A stretch of DNA of 11,507 bases from Oscillospiraceae bacterium (GTDB taxonomy: Bacteria > Bacillota > Clostridia > Oscillospirales > CAG-272), in the NCBI GenBank assembly GCA_009779295.1, contig WREN01000038.1, positions 1 through 11,507 of the forward strand, read 5' to 3'. Below, piece by piece: positions 1 to 7,113 of the stretch (position 1 is its first letter; the number at the start of each line of letters is the position of its first letter). Under the pieces are notes generated by a model, which was given only the letters and a program-made list of their open reading frames with translations, did not search any database and was not told the DNA's origin. A program made the position numbers and the translations under genes.

Positions 1-917
1 AAAGTTGTAAGACGGTTCATATCCATATCTATTTGCACTATACCTTCGCTGTCCCTGCTTGACATCCTAGCGTCGCTTGAACCAAGCATATAGTTATTGA
101 ATATGTACCAGTCAAACTGCAACCCGAATTGATCGCTGACATCCGCGACGCCGTCGCCGTTCAAATCCTCATACATTTCTTTGCATTTATCGGCGAAGAC
201 GTCATATGTCCACTTGCCGTCAAGCGCAATTTTGTATAATTCATCCGGGTCGCCGTAATAGTTATTATAAATATGCTTGTTATAAAACACGCACGTCGTA
301 TACGAAATCAAAGTGAATGAAGAATCGCCGAATACCAAATTATACGATTTACCATCGTGAGATATTTCTTTTATAGTTCTCGTATTCCACCACGGTTGTT
401 CTAAATCAAGATACGGCATACTGCTCAAGTCCATAAAGAAGGGAGTTGTGGGCGACGTACCATACGTACAAATCATATTCAAGTTCATACTAATCAAATC
501 ATATACGTCGTCGCCCGAAAGACATATAATTCGTATGTCTTCAATCGTGCCGCTGAATTCATCTCCGCGCGGGCAAACGCCCAGTTTAAACTTAACATTT
601 AATCTTTCCTGCACGCGAATATTTTTGTCATACACAGCGTCATTGACGATGTCGCCGTTAAGTTCATTCGGAAAATCCAATTCCCATTGATTGTTCGCGC
701 GTTTCAATATCCGTATCTCCTGCCCGTTGAAATTCAAATCAGCCGGAAGGCTATCTTTTTTGTTGATACGCGCGTTAGGATCTAATACTTCCGCGGTTTG
801 TTCTTCGGCGTATTGTCTTGAAGTTTCGTCGTCTGGTCTATTTTCGCCGCCGCACGCTATAAATAATTGCAGGATAAATAATAATATTATTATTGCTGAC
901 GCTAATTTTTTTTTCAT
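1..917 (-). CDS. Extracellular solute-binding lipoprotein, paralog 3 of the tandem array (C-terminus cut by window edge)
   Basis: This reading frame is open from an ATG at 917 to the window edge, giving 305 residues of an expected total of about 500. It begins MKKKLASAII and has a hydrophobic stretch ending in the lipobox LFIAC (Cys22), so it is an exported, lipid-anchored protein. It shares the whole layout of the two upstream genes: a DPNARINKKD linker near residue 47, GQEIRIL near 65-71, a QPWWN motif near 175-179, YGDPDELY, GKWT, and an acidic DLNGDGVADVSD loop at 251-262. These are features of ABC-type family 1 substrate-binding proteins related to LplA-type lipoproteins; the ligand cannot be read from sequence. 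The start is supported by GGAGTG about 8 bases upstream, inside the end of the preceding gene, whose TAA lies only 2 bases away. An A9 run (906-914) directly follows the start codon. No permease gene is visible. Confidence 0.87.
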   Translation of the reverse strand, partial: MKKKLASAIIILLFILQLFIACGGENRPDDETSRQYAEEQTAEVLDPNARINKKDSLPADLNFNGQEIRILKRANNQWELDFPNELNGDIVNDAVYDKNIRVQERLNVKFKLGVCPRGDEFSGTIEDIRIICLSGDDVYDLISMNLNMICTYGTSPTTPFFMDLSSMPYLDLEQPWWNTRTIKEISHDGKSYNLVFGDSSFTLISYTTCVFYNKHIYNNYYGDPDELYKIALDGKWTYDVFADKCKEMYEDLNGDGVADVSDQFGLQFDWYIFNNYMLGSSDARMSSRDSEGIVQIDMDMNRLTT

Positions 918-919
918 TT

Positions 920-2410
920 TTATGCCACTCCATTTGATAGATTATTAATAAGTTTTTCAAGAGCACTTTTATAACTGGTTTCATTCTTCGCGTAATATGA
1001 CATCAGGTCCGTACTTTTGCTCCCGTCCACTACATAATATACGATTTGCGCGGATTGATTCAAATGGTTTAAATATGTAAACAGAAAATCGATATATGCC
1101 GCCGAATTAACAATATCAATGACCTGCCCGGAATATTCGTCGCGCGAATATTTCGTTTTTAACGCGACTTCGTAATATACTTCCGTTACGGTGCGGTAAC
1201 TCTCAGCGGCCAGCGCTTCAATCACGGCGCAAACGGTTTCCGCGATTTTACAAGTTCCCGGCACGCATACCACCGAGGTGTTGATGTTGATAAGGCTGCG
1301 GTACTCTTTTTGCTGTTCGTCAAGTTTCGGCATCGGCAGTATACCGTAATCGTCCTCCAACGCCCTGAACGCCAACGCTCCGTTTAAATATACCGGGTAA
1401 AACGCCATTTGCCGGTTCATAAATACAGGATTCAACGCCGGCGCGTCTTTGGAATAATAATCAACGCCGAGATTGTTGTAACAAAGATCATACATTTTTT
1501 CGCAGAAAGTTAAAAGGCGGTTCATATCCATATCCAAATAAACGAAACCGTTCGTATCCCTGCCGGTCATCCTCGCGTCGGACGAGCCGCAGATAACGTT
1601 ACGAAACGTCCACCATTCGAACGTCGAACCGTATTGGTCGTCAGGGTCGGCAACGCCGTCGCCGTTTATATCGAGGTATAATCCCCTGCATTTTTCGCCG
1701 AAATAATCGAGCGTCCATTTGCCGTCCAGCGCAACACCGTAAAGCGCGTCCGGGTCGCCGTAAACGTCGTTGTACATATTTTTATTATAAAATACCGAAG
1801 CGGCATACGCAATAGTAGTAAGCGAAACTTCGCCGATCAAATATTTAATCGATTCGTTGTCATGCGATAATTCCATTATTGACGTTTTATTCCACCACGG
1901 CTGTTCAAAATCGAGATACGGCATATCCTGCAGATCCATATAATAAATAGTCGTCAACGCGATGTATGTGCAGTAATATAAAGGAATACAAAGAAGGTCA
2001 TAAACATCGTCGCCCGCAAGGAATATATTATGCAAACCGTTAAATATACTTGTCTCGTTTTGACCGTCAAACGGCAAAGACCCGTACGTGAACTTAACGT
2101 TCAGCCTTTCCTGCACGCGGATATTCTTGTCGTAAACAGCATCCGTAACGATGTCGCCGGTCGCTTCCGCCGGAAAGTCCATCGAAGCATACGGCGGCAG
2201 TAATATACGTATTTCCTGCCCGCCGAAATTTAAATCGGCAGGCAGATTATCTTTTCTGTTGATGCGCGCGTTGGGGTCGGAAACTTCATTTTCTTCTTCA
2301 ATTCCGTATACTCTTGTCGTTTCCTCTTCTTTGCCGTTGCCGCACGCGATAAATAATTGTATAATAAATAATACTGCCAATATAACAGTTAATAACTTCT
2401 TCGTATCCAT
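920..2410 (-). CDS. Extracellular solute-binding lipoprotein, paralog 2 of the tandem array
   Basis: A complete 496-residue protein. It starts MDTKKLLTVI and has a lipobox LFIAC with Cys23, followed by a charged linker (GNGKEEE), so it is a membrane-anchored lipoprotein on the outer face. Family 1 substrate-binding architecture is visible: GQEIRILLP near 65-73, DIVTDAVYDKNIRVQERLNV near 86-105, QPWWN near 170-174, YGDPDALYGVALDGKWT, the acidic loop DINGDGVADPDD (247-258) and a C-terminal domain with YGILPMPK and YSRDEYSGQV. It is very similar along its full length to the gene upstream (2412-3911), including a 32-base identical block, so the pair arose by fairly recent duplication. A TTG nine bases further upstream is in frame, but it sits almost on top of the AGAGGGA ribosome site; the ATG at 2410 has sensible spacing. 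The gene lies 1 base after the previous stop. Substrate unknown. Confidence 0.93.
   Translation of the reverse strand: MDTKKLLTVILAVLFIIQLFIACGNGKEEETTRVYGIEEENEVSDPNARINRKDNLPADLNFGGQEIRILLPPYASMDFPAEATGDIVTDAVYDKNIRVQERLNVKFTYGSLPFDGQNETSIFNGLHNIFLAGDDVYDLLCIPLYYCTYIALTTIYYMDLQDMPYLDFEQPWWNKTSIMELSHDNESIKYLIGEVSLTTIAYAASVFYNKNMYNDVYGDPDALYGVALDGKWTLDYFGEKCRGLYLDINGDGVADPDDQYGSTFEWWTFRNVICGSSDARMTGRDTNGFVYLDMDMNRLLTFCEKMYDLCYNNLGVDYYSKDAPALNPVFMNRQMAFYPVYLNGALAFRALEDDYGILPMPKLDEQQKEYRSLININTSVVCVPGTCKIAETVCAVIEALAAESYRTVTEVYYEVALKTKYSRDEYSGQVIDIVNSAAYIDFLFTYLNHLNQSAQIVYYVVDGSKSTDLMSYYAKNETSYKSALEKLINNLSNGVA
1158..1189 (-). repeat. 32-base identical block shared with 2650-2681
   Basis: These 32 bases in paralog 2 are identical to 2650-2681 in paralog 1; both encode the segment around EVYYEVALK. 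Another long identical run, covering the sequence for NEKMYDLC-like residues, is shared near 1489-1514 and 2979-3004. Such blocks can support recombination or gene conversion between the tandem genes. Confidence 0.75.
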
Positions 2411-2411
2411 A

Positions 2412-3911
2412 TTATACAATTCCCTCTGTCAGAACGGTGATGAGTTTATCAAGTGAGGTTTTATACGCATTTTCATTCTTTGTATAATGCGACATCAAAT
2501 CTGTATTCTTATTCTGACTTACTACCTGATGTACTATAAAAGCGGACTGATTTAAATGATTTACATATGTTGTTAAGAAATCGATATATGACGTAGAATT
2601 TACAAGGTCAATAACTTGCCCGGAATAGTCGTCACGGGAATATTTCGTCTTTAACGCGACTTCGTAATATACTTCCGTTACAGTACGGTAACCTTCAGCG
2701 GCTGACGCTTCAAGTACTGCGGCCACGGTTTCGGGGATTTTACATGTATAGGGTACGCATAATACCGATGTGTTAATATTTATAAGGCTCTTGTATTCTT
2801 TTTGCGTTTCGTCAATTTTCGGAAGCGGCAGAATACCGTAATCGTCGTCCATTGCCCTGAAACCCATCGCGCCGTGTAAATATAACGGATAGAAAACCAT
2901 TTGACGGTTCAAATACAACGGAGTCAATAAAGGAGCTGTTCCCGGATAATAATCGACGCCGATATTATTGTAACAAAGGTCATACATTTTTTCGCAGAAA
3001 GTTAAGAGGCGGTTCAAATCCATATCTATTTGAATTATGCCGTCACTGTCTCTGCTCGACCTTCTTGCGTCGCCCGCGCCGCATAAAATATTATAGAACG
3101 TCCACCATTCGAACGTCATGCCGTATTGATCGTCTCCGTCGGCAACTCCATCGCCGTTCACGTCTACATATAATCCTTTACATTTTTCACTGAGATAATC
3201 AAATGTCCATTTGCCGTCAAGCGCAATTCCGTAAAGAGAGTCCGGGTCGCCGTATACATCATTGTACATATTTTTATTATAAAATACCGCTCCCGCGTAT
3301 GCTAAAGAACTGAGAGACGCTTCACCGACTAAATATTTTATAGTTTTATTGTCATGCGATATATCGAGCATAGAACCTTTATTCCACCACGGCTGGTCGA
3401 AATCAAGATATGGCATATTTTGCATTTCCATATAAAAAACAGTCGTTACCGATCCGTATGTACAATAAGCTAAAGACATACTGACAAGGTCGTATACGTC
3501 GTCACCCGCAAGGAACATATTTTTCATATCGTCAAGCGCGCCGCTCCAATCACCGCCGCGCGGCAACTCGCCGTATGAAAATTTTACGTTCAATCTTTCC
3601 TGTACGCGGGTATTTTTATCATACACAGCGTCATTCACGATGTCGCCGGTGCTTTTTTCGGGATAATCCATTGTATTGAGCAGAGGTAACAATATCCTTA
3701 TTTCCTGTCCGTCAAAGTTTAAGTCATTCGGTAAGTTATCTTTTTTGTTGATTCGAGCGTTAGGGTCCGAGACCTCTTCGGTCTCTTCATTTCCAGAAAT
3801 CCCCCCCCCGGAAATATCTGGATTGGTTTTATCTCCGTCGCCGCATGCCATTACGATTGGCAAAATAAATAACAAAGCAAGTAATAATGCAAATATTTTT
3901 TTATTCTTCAT
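2412..3911 (-). CDS. Extracellular solute-binding lipoprotein, paralog 1 of the tandem array, with a G9 tract
   Basis: A complete 499-residue protein beginning MKNKKIFALL, with lipobox IVMAC (Cys23). The mature part has the same order of motifs as its two downstream paralogs: DPNARINKKD, GQEIRILLP, QPWWN, YGDPDSLYGIALDGKWT, an acidic DVNGDGVADGDD loop at 250-261 and YGILPLPK near the C-terminal domain. It is an ABC-type family 1 binding protein by architecture, ligand unknown. The start at 3911 was chosen over an in-frame ATG at 3932 because AAAGGTG lies about 10 bases upstream of it and it leaves a clean signal peptide. It overlaps the 3' end of the M55 peptidase gene by 11 bases, implying translational coupling. 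Between lipobox and domain, three consecutive GGG codons form a run of nine G (3801-3809 on this strand), an unusual and potentially unstable sequence inside the open reading frame. Confidence 0.92.
   Translation of the reverse strand: MKNKKIFALLLALLFILPIVMACGDGDKTNPDISGGGISGNEETEEVSDPNARINKKDNLPNDLNFDGQEIRILLPLLNTMDYPEKSTGDIVNDAVYDKNTRVQERLNVKFSYGELPRGGDWSGALDDMKNMFLAGDDVYDLVSMSLAYCTYGSVTTVFYMEMQNMPYLDFDQPWWNKGSMLDISHDNKTIKYLVGEASLSSLAYAGAVFYNKNMYNDVYGDPDSLYGIALDGKWTFDYLSEKCKGLYVDVNGDGVADGDDQYGMTFEWWTFYNILCGAGDARRSSRDSDGIIQIDMDLNRLLTFCEKMYDLCYNNIGVDYYPGTAPLLTPLYLNRQMVFYPLYLHGAMGFRAMDDDYGILPLPKIDETQKEYKSLININTSVLCVPYTCKIPETVAAVLEASAAEGYRTVTEVYYEVALKTKYSRDDYSGQVIDLVNSTSYIDFLTTYVNHLNQSAFIVHQVVSQNKNTDLMSHYTKNENAYKTSLDKLITVLTEGIV
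2650..2681 (-). repeat. 32-base identical block, partner of 1158-1189
   Basis: Second copy, inside paralog 1, of the identical block that codes for the EVYYEVALK region. The two copies are in direct orientation about 1.5 kb apart, which is the length of one gene, so unequal crossing over would add or remove exactly one paralog. Confidence 0.75.
3801..3809 (-). repeat. Homopolymeric G9 tract inside the solute-binding protein gene
   Basis: Nine C on the plus strand read as nine G in the coding strand, exactly three GGG glycine codons in the linker (residues 34-38, S-G-G-G-I) just after the lipidated cysteine. The two downstream paralogs lack it. Losing one G would shift the frame and reach TAA roughly 25-30 codons later, before the binding domain. 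Length and position resemble contingency-locus tracts, but whether the length varies cannot be judged from one sequence. Confidence 0.85.
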
Positions 3912-4725
3912 ACGTCGTTTCACCTTTTCCATTCAATAGATCGATTATGCTTGTGGGATGAGTCACACGGTATTTTACGCTCTTCCCGTCGCCTTCAGGC
4001 CGCGTCACCATTTCGAGCGTATAGGGCGCTTTGATGTCGGGCAATTTAAATGTTTCAGGATGGGTTTTGAATCTTGTCAGCGCGTCATAGGCGTTCTTTT
4101 TGATGATTTCGCGCGCTTTTTCCGGATGGTAATGAACGGCGCCCAAATTTCTCGCCGCGTATTTTTCCACGTTACATTCGTCGCCTGAACCTGGCGTCAC
4201 TCCAAACTTAACTACAGCCGTCTGGATTCCAGGAACGATCGCCTCAGCTTCTTTCGTGAGCGCAAGGCAACCGGATGCAAATATAGGCGTTACGCCCAAT
4301 TCCATTGATACTACGACTTCCTCGCCCAATTCGCCTACGGAAACGCCGTTGATTTTTCTTTCAATAACATGGAATGACCCGGTATGGCATATATGCCCGT
4401 ATTCGGTGCCTGCTTTCGGGTGCTGGCCTATCCACGCTATCGCGTCAAAACTTGAATCGTTTCCGAAAGGATACGGTCCGTTCCATCCGCGCTGATACAT
4501 AACGCGGTTATCAAGCAATTCAACGTTGATTCCTCCCGCGCCGTGACCGTCGGCAACCAGTATTTCCGTAGCGCCCGCGTTAAAAAAACCTTCAATTGCC
4601 GCGTTTATTTCCATCGTAAGCAATCTTTTTCCCGCTTCGTAATAACACCCTTCGGGATGAGTCCAGTCTAGCGCGTTCACCATTCCGGCAACGCCTTCCA
4701 TGTCAGTCATAATAAAAATTTTCAT
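3901..4725 (-). CDS. M55 family D-aminopeptidase (DppA-like)
   Basis: A 274-residue protein, the same length I recall for Bacillus subtilis DppA, a zinc D-aminopeptidase that releases N-terminal D-amino acids (for example from D-Ala-D-Ala). The family's metal and catalytic residues can be placed: the N-terminal TDMEG gives Asp8 and Glu10, ADGHG gives His61, GQHPKAG gives His102, CHTGS gives the likely catalytic His114, and GELGEE gives Glu132. The segment ASGCLALTKEAEAIVPG matches the family block that normally reads GDD; here the Asp pair is replaced by Cys-Leu. No signal peptide is present, so it should act in the cytoplasm on imported peptides. The ATG at 4725 was chosen over an in-frame GTG at 4734, because that GTG is part of the AAAGGTGA ribosome site. 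It sits between an SGNH hydrolase and three binding-protein genes, overlapping the first of these. Family assignment is strong; the actual substrate is not known. Confidence 0.92.
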   Translation of the reverse strand: MKIFIMTDMEGVAGMVNALDWTHPEGCYYEAGKRLLTMEINAAIEGFFNAGATEILVADGHGAGGINVELLDNRVMYQRGWNGPYPFGNDSSFDAIAWIGQHPKAGTEYGHICHTGSFHVIERKINGVSVGELGEEVVVSMELGVTPIFASGCLALTKEAEAIVPGIQTAVVKFGVTPGSGDECNVEKYAARNLGAVHYHPEKAREIIKKNAYDALTRFKTHPETFKLPDIKAPYTLEMVTRPEGDGKSVKYRVTHPTSIIDLLNGKGETTYEE

Positions 4726-4754
4726 ATTAATCACCTTTCTATATAAATTATAAA

Positions 4755-5510
4755 TTAAATTTTTACAAAAGCATTAAAATATTTAATCCCCAATTGATGT
4801 AACGCTTCTCTCGAAAAATGTATCCCGTCTTCAATACCGGTATCTTGACGGTTTGAGTGCAATTCAGCCGTTTCCACAAACGCAGAATGACCGATTGCGA
4901 TGCCAACATCTTTTATCGCTTGTATTACCGGTTCGGTTTGAGAGAGGCAGGTGGTTTTCCATTCATAACAAAAATCTCCGGCGATGAACGGTATATCGGG
5001 GCAATTGTAAGTTGTGCGGACAGAATCTACAAGCGTTTTCAAATTGTTGTAATGTACTTCATAGGAAACGTTCAGAATTGCGTCCGTTTCGCCCTGATGC
5101 CACAAGAACGCGACAAGTTTGTTTTGCGGATTTAAATCCAGCGCCGTTTTGATCATTTCCATCATTTTCAAATAGAGGTCGTCATTCATTCCCCAGCGGT
5201 TATCGAGCCAACCCGTTCCGCCGACGGCCGCGCGGAGAATCAATATTTTACGCCCTTCGGAAAGCCTGCCGCTTTTTATGTATTCCTTTGAAAAACTCAA
5301 AGAAAAATCATGCGCCGTAACCTTATCTCCGGAAACCGAGTCGAACCAATATGTCGGTTCAGCAATGAAAATTTTTAGATCAGGCTGCATGTACAAAATA
5401 TCCTCGGTCGGGATATATTCTTCGGTTATGAATCCTATTCCGCTGCCTACCGCGTTTGACTGCCCTGCCTGGATAAAAATATCGTATACATCGTTTTTTG
5501 TGTTTTCCAT
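4755..5510 (-). CDS. SGNH-family hydrolase, sialate O-acetylesterase / CE6-like
   Basis: A 251-residue protein with no signal peptide, so probably cytoplasmic. The SGNH/sialate-esterase pattern is clear: block I QAGQSNAVG with the nucleophile Ser18, a glycine-rich GGTGW block near 97-101, WHQGETD at 137-143 typical of the sialate O-acetylesterase (SASA) and CE6 families, and a C-terminal D-G-I-H at 228-231 giving the Asp/His pair of the triad. The enzyme is expected to remove acetyl or similar ester groups from carbohydrates; the real substrate is not evident. The start at 5510 is preceded by AAGGTGA at good spacing; an in-frame GTG at 5519 is inside that ribosome site. It follows the MutS-like gene by 22 bases and precedes the M55 peptidase gene by 29. 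The same AAGGTGAT initiation context appears at both this gene and the M55 gene. Confidence 0.88.
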   Translation of the reverse strand: MENTKNDVYDIFIQAGQSNAVGSGIGFITEEYIPTEDILYMQPDLKIFIAEPTYWFDSVSGDKVTAHDFSLSFSKEYIKSGRLSEGRKILILRAAVGGTGWLDNRWGMNDDLYLKMMEMIKTALDLNPQNKLVAFLWHQGETDAILNVSYEVHYNNLKTLVDSVRTTYNCPDIPFIAGDFCYEWKTTCLSQTEPVIQAIKDVGIAIGHSAFVETAELHSNRQDTGIEDGIHFSREALHQLGIKYFNAFVKI

Positions 5511-5532
5511 TTTTATCACCTTTTTATATTAT

Positions 5533-7113
5533 TTAATTATTTATTTTTCCAGCTAAATTTTCTGCGTTTTCAACTATGGAATTTTCAAAATCCATATAAC
5601 GCAGCAGTTTGATCGCGTTTCGGGTATTTGATATGCCATCGTTGATTTTGTAATCGAAAACCATTCCGTCTCCTGTTATCATTTCGCGGAAATGGTAATT
5701 GTCAAGTTTATCCATATGCATTTGTGCGAGTTCGATATCATGCGACGCCACGACGCAAAGGCAGTCTTTATCGTTTAAGTAATTCAATATCGACGAAGAC
5801 GCAGCTATACGTTCAACCGTATTTGTGCCGCGCAGAATTTCGTCTATGTAACAAACGCAACGGACGATCCGCATTTTATCAAGGATTCTTTTGAGAGATT
5901 TGATTTCGGTAATAAAATAACTTTCGCCTTCTGTGATATTATCTCTGACAGCCATTGAAGTCAAAACAAGCGAAAACTGCGTCGCGAATTCTTTTGCGGT
6001 ACATGTGAAAATTGTCTGCGCCAAAATTCCGTTGATCGCGAGCGCTTTGACAAAAGTTGATTTGCCTGAAGCGTTTGACCCTGTGATAATACTGTTTTTT
6101 TGTATCAATCCGCTGTTAGGTACAGGATCGGACAACAACGGGTGATATATTTCCTCAAACTTTATGTGTTTCTCATCGTGAAATACAGGCGTGGAACAAA
6201 AATTATTAATCAAACTTTCCCTGAATGAGAGTACGCATATCGATATATCGATTTCGCCCAACGTTTTGTATAATTCGTGGAATTGTTCCTTATGTATTGA
6301 GAATCCGGAAAAAATTTTGTTATAGTTTCTTATATCGGACAAACGCAATATCCGCCAGTATTCGTAAAATATTCCCTCAATGCTGTTCACTTGCTGCAAA
6401 ATATTCGCGCCTTTTTTCATTGATGACTTGAATGTTTGAAACAACGGCTGCGATTGTTGAATGAAAGGCTCAGCTTTGAAATTTTTAACCAGCTTTCCGC
6501 AGCACCAAATCAACGATGAGAAATATCGGATCGTCGGAAGCGATGTTTCCATTTTGCGTTTTGTTACAATATATATAACAAAATTCACCATGAAAGAAAT
6601 AATAAAAGAAATTACTCCGATGAACGCGTTAAAAATGACAGCAAGCAAACACAAAAACGGAATTACCGAAAGGATTTTATAAATTACCGGAATCCCCAAC
6701 AATTTTAAATCAGAACTATAAATCATTGCCGGAATCCCATTATAGTTTATCTTCCCTAATTTCGCAAGATATACTTGAAGTTTCAAGCGTTCTTCGGGAT
6801 TATCTTTTAGAAATATGATAAACTCTTCTCTTTTTAAAAGTTTAGATTCATCAAACTGCGGTTCGTGCAGGCAGTTATACAAATATTCTTCGCCGACCGA
6901 GGTATGACACACGTTGATTCGACGGAAAACTTTATCCATATCAAGATCGTCCCACGTTATATCGTCGATTACACGGGGATTTTCTTCTTGATATAGCCGA
7001 TACATTTCTATACTGTCCAGCGAATACTCGGATTGTTTCGGCGGTTTCCCAAAAGATTCATTAAGTTTGCGTCTTAATTTTCTATTCAAAAAATTATACA
7101 AGCCAGTCATCAT
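5533..7113 (-). CDS. MutS-family ATPase with a membrane hairpin
   Basis: About 526 residues. The C-terminal third is a MutS-type ABC ATPase: Walker A GSNASGKST near 345-353, the MutS block EGESYFITEIK near 395-405, Walker B CYIDEILRGTNT near 421-432, and ASHD near 456-459. The N-terminal part has no mismatch-recognition domain with the Phe-x-Glu motif; instead, residues about 141-184 form two hydrophobic segments (PVIYKILSVIPFLCLLAVIF and FIGVISFIISFMVNFVIYIV) ending in TKRK, which suggests a membrane hairpin. Between this and the ATPase lies a helical lever/core-like region. It is therefore unlikely to be housekeeping MutS or MutS2; membrane-bearing MutS-like proteins occur in Bacillota and Bacteroidota, with no function I can name. 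The start is uncertain: TTG 7119, ATG 7113 and ATG 7110 are all in frame, and no strong ribosome site is visible. The gene overlaps the upstream reading frame by about 20 bases, so translation is probably coupled. Confidence 0.88.
   Translation of the reverse strand: MMTGLYNFLNRKLRRKLNESFGKPPKQSEYSLDSIEMYRLYQEENPRVIDDITWDDLDMDKVFRRINVCHTSVGEEYLYNCLHEPQFDESKLLKREEFIIFLKDNPEERLKLQVYLAKLGKINYNGIPAMIYSSDLKLLGIPVIYKILSVIPFLCLLAVIFNAFIGVISFIISFMVNFVIYIVTKRKMETSLPTIRYFSSLIWCCGKLVKNFKAEPFIQQSQPLFQTFKSSMKKGANILQQVNSIEGIFYEYWRILRLSDIRNYNKIFSGFSIHKEQFHELYKTLGEIDISICVLSFRESLINNFCSTPVFHDEKHIKFEEIYHPLLSDPVPNSGLIQKNSIITGSNASGKSTFVKALAINGILAQTIFTCTAKEFATQFSLVLTSMAVRDNITEGESYFITEIKSLKRILDKMRIVRCVCYIDEILRGTNTVERIAASSSILNYLNDKDCLCVVASHDIELAQMHMDKLDNYHFREMITGDGMVFDYKINDGISNTRNAIKLLRYMDFENSIVENAENLAGKINN

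Noticed and set aside
691..3939. Plus-strand frames at 691-948, 2151-2456 and 3676-3939 with similar predicted peptides
   Set aside because: They lie antisense to the N-terminal regions of the three paralogous lipoproteins. Their resemblance is explained by the paralogy of the genes on the other strand; none has a convincing ribosome site.
5533..7113. Calling the ATPase a mismatch-repair MutS
   Set aside because: The mismatch-recognition domain is absent, a membrane hairpin is present, and the length (about 526) is far below MutS and MutS2.
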